64,000 nt of DNA from Acidobacteriota bacterium. GTDB lineage: Bacteria; Acidobacteriota; Terriglobia; Terriglobales; Acidobacteriaceae. The notes beneath the pieces were generated by a model, which was given only the letters and a program-made list of their open reading frames with translations, made no database searches and was not told the origin of the DNA. Below, piece after piece: positions 54,713 through 64,000 of this stretch (position 1 is its first letter; each line of letters opens with the position of its first letter). A program made the translations under genes and the position numbers. The stretch covers positions 1 to 64,000 of the forward strand of contig JABCZL010000011.1 in assembly GCA_013289685.1 (NCBI GenBank), written 5' to 3'.

Positions 54713-55030
54713 ATGAATCGTCTTACTATCGCCGCCCTCTTGGCGGTGCTGCTATTCTTTTTGGCCTGTTCCAACCTCAAGAAAACGAAGGTCACCGAAG
54801 AGAACAAGCGCGAGGTGATGTCCAGAATTGCCCAGGGCAACGAAGTAACGAATGAAGAGCGGCACTTGCTGGTTGAGTATTCGATCCGGTACAACATGGC
54901 CGCGATACTGAAAGGCGCCAGACCCGATTTGCCGGCCGGAAAAACGATTGGCGAGATGATCGAAGAGCAGCGGAAGTGGGACGCGGAGCAAGCACAAAGT
55001 GGAAACACGCAGCCGCAGCCCGGCCATTGA
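54713..55030 (+). CDS. Small predicted lipoprotein, uncharacterised
   Basis: A 105-residue protein with a GGAGG site seven bases before ATG 54713. The N-terminus is a lipoprotein signal (LTIAALLAVLLFFLACS) with lipobox FLAC. The mature part is hydrophilic and probably helical (KKTKVTEENKREVMSRIAQG, NEVTNEERHLLVEYSIRYNM), ending in a glutamine/proline-rich tail. No known family recognised. It is convergent with the lipoprotein gene at 55113. Confidence 0.75.
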   Translation: MNRLTIAALLAVLLFFLACSNLKKTKVTEENKREVMSRIAQGNEVTNEERHLLVEYSIRYNMAAILKGARPDLPAGKTIGEMIEEQRKWDAEQAQSGNTQPQPGH

Positions 55031-55112
55031 AGTCGCGGTCCGAGATCTCGCCGGGGTCACCGACGATGACGCAACCTTCTCTGCACTTGACGGATTCGCT
55101 GCCAGACTTTGG

Positions 55113-57131
55113 CTATTTGTGGCGACCTTTCCTTGCCGCCGCCGCAGCCTGTTGCGGCATTGTAGCCACCGAGAAGTAACCGAGCGACACCTGGGGCGTA
55201 CTTTGCTGGACGAGATCGTTTTCCACGAAGAAGCCCTGAGTGGAATCGATCATGTAGATGTCCGATGTGAATGCAAGCGATGAATTGTTTAGGTTTGCAC
55301 CCTGCAGCCCCGTACTTCCCATGCCATTCGCAAATGACGCTGGGAAGCAGCCATTGACCGTCGAAGAACAGCTCTGGGAACTAACCATCCCAGTAAACGC
55401 CTGATCAGTATTTGATCCCACGTCCAGGGCGCCCGAAAAAGAGGAGGTCCCCACATTCATAAGGCCTGTTCCGTCGTATTCGCTACCATTTTGCTGGCTG
55501 AAGTACAGGCCGTACGTTCCAGACAACGTGAGTGGACCAGTCGCTTGGGGGTAAGCGATCCCCGTCGCATAGAACGGGAATGGGTAAGTTGCGTTAGGAT
55601 TGCCTGAAGCCAGAATCAAGGCCGGAGAATTGGAACCAGTTAGATAAAAGATCAATTGGGGGTGATAGGCGCCGTTCGGACTGGGAAAATGTGCCAAGGA
55701 AGAGCCAAAGCGACCAGTTCCAACCGGTCCCAGTGCGTACACGCCGTCGAACGTTCCGCTGATTGCCGTCAGCCCAAAGGTTATCGGAGATACCAACGAC
55801 TGGAAAGCGGAATCGGCGTAGCCGTTCGTGAGTGAGCCCGCGCCGTCGGGGGTTACCACTCCAGCGGCCGTGAAAGTGTCGGGAAGGCCAGAGGCAAAAT
55901 CGACCCCAAGCAAGCTAAACACGTACGTTCCGGAGAATGCAGCGTCCGTCAGGAAACTACCAGTCGAGGATCCCTGTCCGATGGCGAGGCCAGCGATCGA
56001 ACCTACACCACTCTGATCATCTTCGATCAGTTTTATATGTGTAGCGTCCACTATGTAGCCCCTCAAGCTGACGGATGGAGTAGACAACGAAGGATTATTG
56101 AGGGCTAACGCCACAGTGACTACTCCGAATTGGTCAGGAGCCGAAACGCTTCCGGAAGTGGGTATTCTGCCGTTCAGCGTTTCAAAGACGTCCTCATCCG
56201 CGATACTTCCCGATCCTGAAATGTTCTTCGGATTGTTGGGCTGATTGTCCACATTAAAGACACCACCAATGCCGACGGGTCCGGCTCCATTAAAGTCAGT
56301 GCCGCCCATCACGAAGGCATATCCGCCCGCAAGTGTTGCGATCCCAGCGCTAGTCTGGAGATCCATACTGCCGTTTGCTGAAACACCGCTTGGACCGCTG
56401 GGATTCGGGGTTGCAGCGATCAACACGCGGGAGTTGGAAAGATATGCCAGCGCGAAGGTTTCCTGCCCGATCGGAGAACTGGCGCCCGGGTTGATGTTTA
56501 GCGTTCCTCTTCCGTCCGGACCAATGAAATAGCTGCTTCCGGAGGCCACAATATTGCCTGAGTAGGAGTTAAAGCTTCCGTTCAAATCAACGAGGTTGAC
56601 GGTCTGCTCTCCGGAAGTTACGTTCCCATTACCATCGAGAACAATCGTAGCGACAACCTGGTATGGAGATCCGTTCTCGTAACCTTGCACTTCCAGAACA
56701 TAGGTGCCTATCAAATTGCTGCCGAAAGCGGTAACGTTGATCGAAGTCAGAACATTCTGGGAGTGATCGGCGGTTGCAAATGCGCCGATGTTGACGATCA
56801 GTGTGTTCCCGGCCAAAGTGGACGGTGGGGTGTAGGTGACGGGTTGGCCTGTACTCGTGTGGGGAGCGCTGAGAGAACCGCAATTGCCATTCGCGCAGGT
56901 CAGACTCCAGTCAACTCCAGCGTTGGTCGAGTCGTTCGTAACAGCCGCTGTCAAGCTCGCGGTTGTCCCGACGACAACGGAACTCGGCGGGGTTGACTGA
57001 AAAACGATTGAGATCCCCTGTTGCGGTGGCGGAGGAGGATTCATGACGTTCGCGGTGCTTCCGCTGTTACATCCAGCAAAAGCCAACATTAGCGCCACCG
57101 CTACAAGAAGGGTCCATCGACTAGTTGCCAC
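55113..57131 (-). CDS. Large lipoprotein with Ig-like N-terminal region, uncharacterised
   Basis: A 672-residue exported protein. The GTG at 57131 is chosen because AAGGAG (CGAAGGAGATTACC) lies just before it; the frame is open to an ATG at 57176. The signal RWTLLVAVALMLAFAGC has lipobox FAGC. A proline run (NPPPPPQQG) precedes an Ig-like domain (SVVVGTTASLTAAVTNDSTN), followed by repeated beta-rich units with 'G.Y.F.l.G.d..G' patterns (GTYVLEVQGYENG, GGYAFVMGGTDFNG, GTYVFSLLGVDFASG, GTYGLYFSQQNGS). Such repeats are common in acidobacterial surface lipoproteins of unknown function. It is the last of three lipoprotein genes after an Oar-like receptor. Confidence 0.78.
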   Translation of the reverse strand: MATSRWTLLVAVALMLAFAGCNSGSTANVMNPPPPPQQGISIVFQSTPPSSVVVGTTASLTAAVTNDSTNAGVDWSLTCANGNCGSLSAPHTSTGQPVTYTPPSTLAGNTLIVNIGAFATADHSQNVLTSINVTAFGSNLIGTYVLEVQGYENGSPYQVVATIVLDGNGNVTSGEQTVNLVDLNGSFNSYSGNIVASGSSYFIGPDGRGTLNINPGASSPIGQETFALAYLSNSRVLIAATPNPSGPSGVSANGSMDLQTSAGIATLAGGYAFVMGGTDFNGAGPVGIGGVFNVDNQPNNPKNISGSGSIADEDVFETLNGRIPTSGSVSAPDQFGVVTVALALNNPSLSTPSVSLRGYIVDATHIKLIEDDQSGVGSIAGLAIGQGSSTGSFLTDAAFSGTYVFSLLGVDFASGLPDTFTAAGVVTPDGAGSLTNGYADSAFQSLVSPITFGLTAISGTFDGVYALGPVGTGRFGSSLAHFPSPNGAYHPQLIFYLTGSNSPALILASGNPNATYPFPFYATGIAYPQATGPLTLSGTYGLYFSQQNGSEYDGTGLMNVGTSSFSGALDVGSNTDQAFTGMVSSQSCSSTVNGCFPASFANGMGSTGLQGANLNNSSLAFTSDIYMIDSTQGFFVENDLVQQSTPQVSLGYFSVATMPQQAAAAARKGRHK

Positions 57132-57236
57132 CGGTAATCTCCTTCGTTTGGTTGACCAAAAATATGGGTCATCCAAGCCTCAACTCACGCTGTCTTAAGT
57201 TAAGGGCATCGACTCAAACATCGCATCTTTCGCGCT

Positions 57237-59525
57237 TCACTTCCCGATTCCGCGCAAATAGACGAACTGCGGGCTCCCCGCACTGCCGGACGAGCCTAAT
57301 GTATAAAAGATCCCCAACGTGCCTGAACCGAACCCCTTGGATGAGGGCTTAAAACTAACGTTGATGGTGCAACTGCTTCCGGAGGCTAGACTCGATGGAC
57401 AATCATCAGTCTCTACGTAGCTGCCAGAAACAGTGATTCGCCCCAGGAAAGTCACAGCTCCAGCCTTCGGGTCGGCTGGATCATTGAACAGAGTTACTGT
57501 CTGGGGGGAACTGATAGTTCCGGACGATACTCCCCCAAAATTCAGGCCTGCCGCCGGAAGCAAGCGCAGCGGGCTAAGAGGGTTCGCTTTCAATTCGACG
57601 GGGAAGCGTCCGCTGTCAATCTCACAATCCGATCCTGCTCCCCCGGGAAAGCACTCCAATGTGTTCAACTCCAGGAAGTAATCAAGGCTCGCTCCTTGGT
57701 AAGTAAAAGGCTGCGGAATCAAAGAAATCTCGACGCTACAACTCCCTTGGGGAGACAGCAGTGCGCCTGTGCATGTGTCGGCAGAGATTTGGAAGTTCGG
57801 TAGTCCGGTCGTTTTGTCAGCGTCGCAAGAGGAGCTGATCGTAGGTGGCACGCCGGAAATAGTCCCGCTTGTAGCGGTTATGACTTGAAGCCCACCGACC
57901 GCTCCGTCGTTCAGAACCGGCCGCGGGAAGGGAGTAAGCGGATTCACCGAATAGGTGCACGGCGCATTCGCAGGGCCCACGATCTGTACTGGATAAGCAC
58001 TTTGGTTTGTGAAGGACAATAGTTGCGGTTGGCTGGCTTCGCCCACTGCCGCGGCTCCAAAATCGATTTCGCCCACTGAGGGCTGCAGGTAACTTAGCCC
58101 GGTTCCGGTTATCGGCACTGAAAACGAGGTATCGTTGTCGTTGGTAACCGTGCTCTGAATCGTAAGCAGAGCGCTAAGAGTGCTCGGGCAACTCGCCGCG
58201 ATACCTTGACCCGGAATCCAACCGCAACTCTCTTGCGGAGTGAATGTAACCGTAACAGTGCACGACTGTCCGAGCGTAGACGAGGCAAGAAAACTGGAAC
58301 AGTTGTCTGACTCGGAATAGTTAGGGATACCGGTAAAATCTGTTTGTTGATTAGGTAAGAATTGCAAACTGAGGTTTGTTAAGGGAGCCGCACCGGCAGG
58401 CTGATTGTTAGTCAGCGTGATGGTCTGGCTTGTGGGAGTGCCTAGTTCACTCGGCGAACAATATGCCGTTGTACAGACTAGAAGCTGAGGAGAAAAGATC
58501 AGGGGGCTAGGACTCAGCGTGATTGGCTGCTGGCAAGGCGAGGCATCGTTCAGCGCCAAGCATAAGTAACCCAGATCGGCGCACGACTTTGAGTTTACTT
58601 GATAAGCCTTCCCCGTTGAATGCAAGACGTGGCTGCCGTTGGGTGCGACCGGATCGAAGGTCACCGGTGACAACTGTGAGCCTGACGCGCCAGTGGCCGA
58701 CACACCGATTTGACCGTCCTGCGATCCGTCTGTTCCGATCAATTGCAGGATCACAGTATTGCCGCTGATCTGGCCAGTTACGTTGACCGCTCCATTCGAG
58801 AAACAAGGGTAGTTCGTGATCTGAGTCGCGGCGTCTAGAAAACTGAAATTCCCTGTCACAGTTGCACTGCTGGCGCCTATGTTATTGCCCTGGACGAGAG
58901 TGCCCGTGACCGGAAACACCTGGTTTTCGAGCGCAACGCTATGAAAAGTACCAGTAACTGCGCCAGTGAGGGGCGGAACTAAGATTGCACTCCAGACACC
59001 CGGCGTTCCCTGCGTCGTGGCTGCCCCACAAAGCTGGCCGCTCACCGTGCCACCACCCGTGGTAGTGAACTGTCCGCTGCTTAGGCTGGAACCGTCACTG
59101 CTCAAGGTTCCAGTAAGTTGAAACGTTGCGGCTCCGGCCACCGCAGTAAGGGTCACGGTCTCGCCACTTACTGTCCCGCTGAGAGTCGCAGAACCACCGT
59201 CACAAACGACCGGCAAGCCGTTCACTAGCTGATCGAAAGCTACGGAGTACTGGGCTTGACCGTTTACCTTGCCGCTGCTCTGCACCAGAAAGCCACCTTG
59301 CAATCCATATTGAGTGCCAGCGGGATAGTTTGAATCGGAAGAGACCATCGTAAACTGCCAGTTGCCAGAAAGAGTCCCCGTTTGTGAAATACTGCTCGTA
59401 GAGTTGCCGCCGCAGGCGGAGAGCATGAGTGTGCATGCCAATAATAATGTCATCGCCAGAAGCGTCGTTGCGATCTTCCGCCGGCACGACTCGAACGTGA
59501 GTGCAGCTTTGCGATTACTCAGCAT
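57237..59525 (-). CDS. Large lipoprotein with choice-of-anchor D/ASPM-SPD2-Hydin-like domains
   Basis: A 762-residue lipoprotein (signal ATTLLAMTLLLACTLMLSAC, lipobox LSAC). The first 330 residues (LSGNWQFTMVSSDSNYPAGT, GLQGGFLVQSSGKVNGQAQY, SGTVSGETVTLTAVAG, VTGQISGNTVILQLIGTDG) are paralogous to the next gene's product. The C-terminal half adds cysteine-containing Ig-like repeats of the choice-of-anchor D type, each with 'S.NC...L..G.SC...V.F.P' (SESDNCSSFLAS, QSCTVTVTFTPQESC, DDCPSSLASGSSCTINVSFK). These domains are presumed adhesive or structural. The start overlaps the upstream paralogue's end by 11 bases. Confidence 0.8.
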   Translation of the reverse strand: MLSNRKAALTFESCRRKIATTLLAMTLLLACTLMLSACGGNSTSSISQTGTLSGNWQFTMVSSDSNYPAGTQYGLQGGFLVQSSGKVNGQAQYSVAFDQLVNGLPVVCDGGSATLSGTVSGETVTLTAVAGAATFQLTGTLSSDGSSLSSGQFTTTGGGTVSGQLCGAATTQGTPGVWSAILVPPLTGAVTGTFHSVALENQVFPVTGTLVQGNNIGASSATVTGNFSFLDAATQITNYPCFSNGAVNVTGQISGNTVILQLIGTDGSQDGQIGVSATGASGSQLSPVTFDPVAPNGSHVLHSTGKAYQVNSKSCADLGYLCLALNDASPCQQPITLSPSPLIFSPQLLVCTTAYCSPSELGTPTSQTITLTNNQPAGAAPLTNLSLQFLPNQQTDFTGIPNYSESDNCSSFLASSTLGQSCTVTVTFTPQESCGWIPGQGIAASCPSTLSALLTIQSTVTNDNDTSFSVPITGTGLSYLQPSVGEIDFGAAAVGEASQPQLLSFTNQSAYPVQIVGPANAPCTYSVNPLTPFPRPVLNDGAVGGLQVITATSGTISGVPPTISSSCDADKTTGLPNFQISADTCTGALLSPQGSCSVEISLIPQPFTYQGASLDYFLELNTLECFPGGAGSDCEIDSGRFPVELKANPLSPLRLLPAAGLNFGGVSSGTISSPQTVTLFNDPADPKAGAVTFLGRITVSGSYVETDDCPSSLASGSSCTINVSFKPSSKGFGSGTLGIFYTLGSSGSAGSPQFVYLRGIGK

Positions 59526-60927
59526 GCTTTTCGAATTCCTGTGAGTTAACCAGCAGGCCTGGGTCGGAACTGGTAGCCGAGGCCCCGCTTACACCGCCTG
59601 TTATTGGCACAGCAAAAACAGTTTGGAGCGCTGAACTCGCGATACTCAATGTCGCGCCCAGACATTGCGCACCGGAACCACCGCCAGGACATAGTTGTTG
59701 CGGAGAATAGCCGACCGAAATGCTGCATATCTGACTCGGTTGCAACGTAAACATCTCACCTTTTGTGGGAGTACCCCCCGGTCCGCAATTGTCCGATTCC
59801 GTAAAGTTGGTTTGCCCACTGTTGTTCGTCAAGGTAATCGTGAGCCCGGAGATCACTGCGGAACTGCTCGGATTAAGAAGCGTTACGCTCAGGGATGTCT
59901 TCGATGAGTCGACGGAGGCAGGAGGAAAACCCAGCCCTGCAGGATTGACGCTGAGCGGCGATTGACAAGCGTTTGTGCCGGTTACGGCAAGACAAACGCT
60001 GCCAGAATCAGCTGGGGCTTGGAGCGTTCCACCGCCGCAACCAGGCGCAAACACGGCATACCCAGTTCCAGTGAGTGACTGCAGCACAGGGCCGCTTCCG
60101 GCGGATATTAATGTAAGAGGCCCGACCTGTCCCACGGTAGTGCTGTTGGGTCCCTGAATCTGTAGAGAAACCGTGTTGCCGCTGATCTGACCGGCAACCG
60201 TCACACCGCTGAAGCACGGATAACCACTAGAACCAAAGTTCAGATTACCAGTTAACGCAGCACTACTTCCCCCGTTGTTCGGTCCTTGAAAAAGCTGGCC
60301 GGATACCAAGAAAATCTGCTCGGTGAGGCCAGCAGTTCCCCCCGTGCTATGGAAAGTGCCCTGGATTGAACTAGAAGTGAGCACGGGTATGAGCGATGCA
60401 CTCCAAGTTCCCGTTGCGGCTATGCCGCATCCCGCGCCATCTGTGGATGTGTACGAACCCGTGATCGTCGCTCCGTCGTAACTGAGAGTTCCAGTCAAGG
60501 TGTACGTCTGCGCTCCGACAGATTTTGCAGTCAGGGTCACAGTCTGACCGGAAAATGTGCCGGATACCGGAGCAACCCCGTTGTTGCAAGGAGTCGGAGT
60601 TCCGCCGCTGCCGAAAGGCGGTTGCGTCATAGTCACGAAGTTGACTTGTCCCGATGCAGAGTTACCGTTCTGAATCAGGAAGCCTCCCTGGAGCCCGCCG
60701 GAAAAAGAGGGCTTCGTTGGATCAGAATTCAATTGCTGCGACATCGTGAACTGCCAGTTCCCGGAAAGAGTGAGAGGCACTTGGGAACTGCTGCTCGAAC
60801 TACTGCCTCCACAGGCAGCCATCGCCATAGCTAGCACCAGCACAAGAGGCAGTTGTACGGCCCATCCCGAAGGTGCTGGTCGAGTCGGTCTCGATTTGAT
60901 CATTATCCACTTGATCATTGTCCACAT
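59515..60927 (-). CDS. Lipoprotein paralogue with a single choice-of-anchor-like C-terminal domain
   Basis: A 470-residue lipoprotein (LPLVLVLAMAMAACGG, lipobox MAAC) followed by a serine linker. Its body is collinear with the first 400 residues of the protein at 57237 (LSGNWQFTMSQQLNSDPTKP, GGLQGGFLIQNGNSASGQVN, SGTFSGQTVTLTAK, VAGQISGNTVSLQIQGPN), but it stops after one Ig-like unit (FTESDNCGPGG, PSQICSISVGYSPQQLCPGG). The pair therefore represents a duplication with different C-terminal lengths. The ATG at 60927 is 12 bases after the receptor stop with AGGA upstream, so they are probably cotranscribed. Confidence 0.8.
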   Translation of the reverse strand: MWTMIKWIMIKSRPTRPAPSGWAVQLPLVLVLAMAMAACGGSSSSSSSQVPLTLSGNWQFTMSQQLNSDPTKPSFSGGLQGGFLIQNGNSASGQVNFVTMTQPPFGSGGTPTPCNNGVAPVSGTFSGQTVTLTAKSVGAQTYTLTGTLSYDGATITGSYTSTDGAGCGIAATGTWSASLIPVLTSSSIQGTFHSTGGTAGLTEQIFLVSGQLFQGPNNGGSSAALTGNLNFGSSGYPCFSGVTVAGQISGNTVSLQIQGPNSTTVGQVGPLTLISAGSGPVLQSLTGTGYAVFAPGCGGGTLQAPADSGSVCLAVTGTNACQSPLSVNPAGLGFPPASVDSSKTSLSVTLLNPSSSAVISGLTITLTNNSGQTNFTESDNCGPGGTPTKGEMFTLQPSQICSISVGYSPQQLCPGGGSGAQCLGATLSIASSALQTVFAVPITGGVSGASATSSDPGLLVNSQEFEKHAE

Positions 60928-60939
60928 GGTCTATCAATC

Positions 60940-63900
60940 CTAGAATGCGAGCTTCAAGCCGAACTGAAGCGTACGCGGCCTATGGGCGTCGATCGGGTGT
61001 AAGAATGAAGCTCCGGTTATGCAGTCGGCTCCTTTTCCTTCAAAACCGGCGGAATAGAACTGTCCCGCATAACAGCTGATAATGTTGTTACCGGTCCTGC
61101 CCGGATTGTCCGGATCGTACAGCCGGAATTCGGTGTGGTTAAAAATGTTGAATGCTTCCGCGCGAAACTCGAGTTCTCCGCTCTCGCGAATCTTTGTATG
61201 TTTCAGCAGTGACAAATCGAAATTGATTCGGCCCGGGTTGTTCAGATAGTTTCGGCCTGCATTGCCGAACGTGAGACCACGCGGGGCCACAAACTCCGCC
61301 GCATTGCCAATCAGCGGACCGTAACTTTGCGGGTTGGACCGGACTACGGTCGCAGGCAGATTCTTGTTGACATCGGGATAGGAGGCGACGATTCCATATC
61401 CACTGGCGACACCGGCATTGTCAGTCAGGGAGATCCCCGTATTTCCGGCGCTGTTGATAACGGTGAAGGGAGTACCGGATTGCGCAATCGTGACTCCCGA
61501 AAGTTCCCAACCATCAAGCAGCAACGCGGACATCGTGCAGCATCCCTTGCCAGGGGTATTGGATCCGCTCGCTCCCCCGTTCTCGCTCCACGTCCAATCG
61601 TGGACGTTTTTCGCGAAAGATTTCAGCGGCAGACGATATACGTAGCTGAGGTTCAGTAAGTGCCGCTCGTCAAAGCTTGAACTGGCGCGATTCCCGCGTA
61701 GGTCGAACGAATTCACCAAGACTGGATCGCTTCGATCGGAGGAGTTGTCGATAGAGTGGCTGTAAGAGTAGGACACACCAGCGGTGAGCGGACCACTTAC
61801 ATGCCGCATAGTAACTTGCAAAGCATGATAGGTCGAGCTCGCCACATTTTGGAGGGACAAAACTCGGCCGAGTCCTGGATAACCATGGCCCGCCAGCGAA
61901 TTGACGTTGGGAATGTAGGGATTCGTGCACGCTGCCTGTAAATGCACGTAAGCCGGGTTAGTGGAAGTAACGAGTGCCCCGCCCTGAAGGAGGAACGGCG
62001 TGGCTCCGTCCCCTGGATGGTTAGAACTACTGTAGCCCGGTGGAGCAACTGTGCAGTCGGCGATGGTTAGGGGTTCATTAGGTCCGAAAGGATTCTGATT
62101 TAGCGGTAATGGTTGCAGCTGATTCAACTGGCGCTCAACCGTAAGGTGTGTTCCCTGACTTCCAACGTAGGCCATAGTGAGCACGACCGAATGCGACACT
62201 TCCCTCTGCATTCCTAAGCTCCATTGCTGAGCGTAAGGCCAAATTGCCTTCGTTGGGATTCCGGTCACATCGATCGGAAATGCGTCGCCAGCCTGCGGTT
62301 GAATGGAGTTCGGAAAGAACTGGGCGATCGGACTCAGACATGGATTTGCGGAGTTAAACTGCGAGCCATACCCAATGTTTCCGATGCAAGGATAATTGAG
62401 CGGCAAAGATTGGGTCATGCTGAGCACCAGAGGCGCACTAGCTTCAAGCGACCCTGTGTTCGCCTCGTTGCCCGTACCGTGCTCAAAAAAGATGCCGTAG
62501 CCGCCGCGAATCGAGGTCTTCCCATCGCCCCGTGGATCCCAGGCGAAACCAATGCGCGGAGCAGGATTGAACAGGTGTCCTTTCATGCAACCGACCGGAA
62601 CTCGTCCCTCGCCGCATTGCACAAGTCCGAGCCCGTTCACGATCGGACTACCCGGAGCGAACTGAGAAACCGGTACCGTGCTCCCCTGGTACAGAAGCTC
62701 GCCGTAGGCCGGATCGACTGAAAACTGACCCGGCACAAAGTTCGAAGCCACCCAATTCCACGCATTCCGATTCTTCTCGCGATAGGTCCCAAACAAACTG
62801 ACTCGCAATCCCAGATTCAGCGTCAGCCGGGGAGTAACTTTCCAGTCATCCTGAAAATATGGCTCCGCAATTTGATAACGCTGATAGTAACGCCGGCTCG
62901 TCGAGTCTTGCGTGAAGCTCTGCATGAATCCTTCGTATTGCTTGCCACCAAAAAGTGGCTCCTGGATCAAAAAGTCTGCGAAGGCATTTCCGGTGCTGTG
63001 AGAAAGGTTGCTGAAGGTCAACAATCCTTGCGTGTCGCCGGAGGCAGCCCCAATCGCATTGTTGTCCTGGTTACGCTGCGAATATACGTATTGAGCCCCG
63101 AACTGGATCGTGTGTCTGCCGCTGCCCAGAGATTTGCCCACATCGTCGCGGACTGCATAGGTCGGATTCGTGTGACCCCATGGCATGTAAGAAGGGTCCA
63201 CCGCAAATCCTTCACCGCCATACGCGGCATTTGTACCCGCGAAATTCAACCCGGGCATTTTGCCGCCGAACCCGTTATTGAAGATGTATCCCATACCGCA
63301 TTCCGGAGCACCGGTGATCGGGTCCACGCTGATCAACGGGTTGCACTGTCCCGGGTAGGAAGGATCGGCAACGAGAGGTTGGCTTAGCGACAGATTTCTC
63401 TGGAATCGAGCGCCCCCGGAGCCATTCTCATCGACCAGCGTAATGCCAGAGTTCGTGTAGCTCAGGACAACCGTGTTGAGCAGGCTGGATGAGATCGTAT
63501 CCGACAGATTGGCAACAAGACTGATCCCTGGGCCATAGAAGCGGTTCTCTACGGTCGGAAAGGCGTTGTGAACCACCCCCCACTGAGGCGTTAGTACTGT
63601 AGTATCCCAATCGTCGTGAATGTAGCGGAATGACGCCCGTATCTTGTTGGTTAGCGTCTGATCAACGCGAAACAACTCTTCCCGCCAATAGGTCGACGGT
63701 GAAACCGCCGAGATGTAGCAGTGATTCGGATCTTGCGGGTCAAGGCCGGTTACCCCCGAACTGACGTTGGGCAGAAAGAGATTGCAACCAAACGGGGAAT
63801 TCGGGATCGGGATCAGATTTGCGCTCAACATCGCGATCGCGTTCTTATCCACTCCATATCCACTGCCCGGAAGACCCAAAATCGGAAGCGGGGAATCCGT

Positions 63901-64000
63901 CACACTTGTCGGGCAGTCCGGATAGGCTGCACGGCTGAAGGACGCTCCCGAGGGCGCACAAACGTCACTGAAATCAAAGGCGCGATAGACGCCGTTTCCC
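60940..64000 (-). CDS. Oar-like TonB-dependent receptor, N-terminal part outside the window
   Basis: The frame is open through the right edge of the window, so only the last 1020 residues are visible; a GTG at 63903 is internal. The visible part is a long beta-barrel typical of Oar-like receptors: YQIAEPYFQDDWKVTPRLTL, NLGLRVSLFGTYREKNR, PRIGFAWDPRGDGKTSIRGG, YGIFFEHGTGNEA, SVVLTMAYVGSQGTHL, DERHLLNLSYVYRLP and the terminal GLKLAF with aromatic last residue. The plug and carboxypeptidase-regulatory domain would be beyond the edge. Three lipoprotein genes follow it closely, suggesting a surface-associated uptake or adhesion unit. Confidence 0.9.
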   Translation of the reverse strand, partial: GNGVYRAFDFSDVCAPSGASFSRAAYPDCPTSVTDSPLPILGLPGSGYGVDKNAIAMLSANLIPIPNSPFGCNLFLPNVSSGVTGLDPQDPNHCYISAVSPSTYWREELFRVDQTLTNKIRASFRYIHDDWDTTVLTPQWGVVHNAFPTVENRFYGPGISLVANLSDTISSSLLNTVVLSYTNSGITLVDENGSGGARFQRNLSLSQPLVADPSYPGQCNPLISVDPITGAPECGMGYIFNNGFGGKMPGLNFAGTNAAYGGEGFAVDPSYMPWGHTNPTYAVRDDVGKSLGSGRHTIQFGAQYVYSQRNQDNNAIGAASGDTQGLLTFSNLSHSTGNAFADFLIQEPLFGGKQYEGFMQSFTQDSTSRRYYQRYQIAEPYFQDDWKVTPRLTLNLGLRVSLFGTYREKNRNAWNWVASNFVPGQFSVDPAYGELLYQGSTVPVSQFAPGSPIVNGLGLVQCGEGRVPVGCMKGHLFNPAPRIGFAWDPRGDGKTSIRGGYGIFFEHGTGNEANTGSLEASAPLVLSMTQSLPLNYPCIGNIGYGSQFNSANPCLSPIAQFFPNSIQPQAGDAFPIDVTGIPTKAIWPYAQQWSLGMQREVSHSVVLTMAYVGSQGTHLTVERQLNQLQPLPLNQNPFGPNEPLTIADCTVAPPGYSSSNHPGDGATPFLLQGGALVTSTNPAYVHLQAACTNPYIPNVNSLAGHGYPGLGRVLSLQNVASSTYHALQVTMRHVSGPLTAGVSYSYSHSIDNSSDRSDPVLVNSFDLRGNRASSSFDERHLLNLSYVYRLPLKSFAKNVHDWTWSENGGASGSNTPGKGCCTMSALLLDGWELSGVTIAQSGTPFTVINSAGNTGISLTDNAGVASGYGIVASYPDVNKNLPATVVRSNPQSYGPLIGNAAEFVAPRGLTFGNAGRNYLNNPGRINFDLSLLKHTKIRESGELEFRAEAFNIFNHTEFRLYDPDNPGRTGNNIISCYAGQFYSAGFEGKGADCITGASFLHPIDAHRPRTLQFGLKLAF

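Noticed and set aside
54457..54855. 132-codon plus-strand open frame
   Set aside because: Overlaps the small lipoprotein gene, which has a good ribosome site and lipobox; composition looks random.
1..64000. tRNA, rRNA, CRISPR array, transposase, integrase or phage genes
   Set aside because: None was recognised on either strand; gene content is continuous and chromosomal in character. Dedicated RNA searches were not possible.

Overview
The window looks like chromosomal DNA of a member of the Acidobacteriota (Terriglobia-like). This is inferred from two Oar-type TonB-dependent receptors with an N-terminal carboxypeptidase-regulatory domain, secreted M14 and S9 peptidases, GC-rich codon use, and choice-of-anchor lipoproteins next to a receptor. 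No rRNA, tRNA, CRISPR array, transposase or phage gene was found. Gene names follow family recognition by eye; no database search was possible.

Layout. 1-12343 (+): the tail of a hypothetical protein, a secreted M14 metallopeptidase, an Oar-like receptor, a secreted S9 peptidase and a secreted protein with a SUMF1 (formylglycine-generating-enzyme-like) C-terminal domain. 12455-15911 (+): an AIM24-family protein, then a compact set under an ArsR regulator (VOC protein, small membrane proteins, SRPBCC protein, DUF1801 protein). 15966-50863 (all -): a run of 30 genes that is read as a Wzx/Wzy-type exopolysaccharide locus. 51572-52210 (+): a divergent NusG-paralogue antiterminator. 52296-54185 (-): a DcaP-like porin. 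54713-55030 (+): a small lipoprotein. 55113-64000 (-): an Oar-like receptor (truncated by the window edge) followed by three large lipoproteins.

How the polysaccharide genes fit together. WbaP-like initiating transferase, five GT4, two GT2, one WecG-type (GT26) and one GT-C enzyme would assemble the repeat unit on undecaprenyl phosphate. Wzx flips it, Wzy polymerises it, and the Wza-like exporter with the Wzz/GumC-like co-polymerase exports it. A CpsD-like ATPase with a degenerate P-loop and an ExeA-like AAA ATPase complete a core resembling that of exosortase (XrtA/PEP-CTERM) loci, but no exosortase is in the window. The locus has a convincing GDP-mannose 3,5-epimerase (GDP-L-galactose/L-gulose supply), two tandem sulfotransferases and seven SAM-dependent methyltransferases. 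The product is therefore predicted to be a sulfated, heavily methylated polymer that may contain L-galactose. A pectate-lyase-like beta-helix protein lies at the distal end. The divergent NusG paralogue is the obvious candidate for keeping RNA polymerase running across this 35-kb transcription unit.

Most notable items: the sulfotransferase/epimerase/methyltransferase combination, the non-canonical CpsD P-loop, the cysteine-rich phosphoesterase plus lipoprotein embedded in the locus, an almost leaderless ArsR promoter with three 16-bp-spaced half-sites, and a DNA-level duplication between arsR and a small membrane-protein gene.
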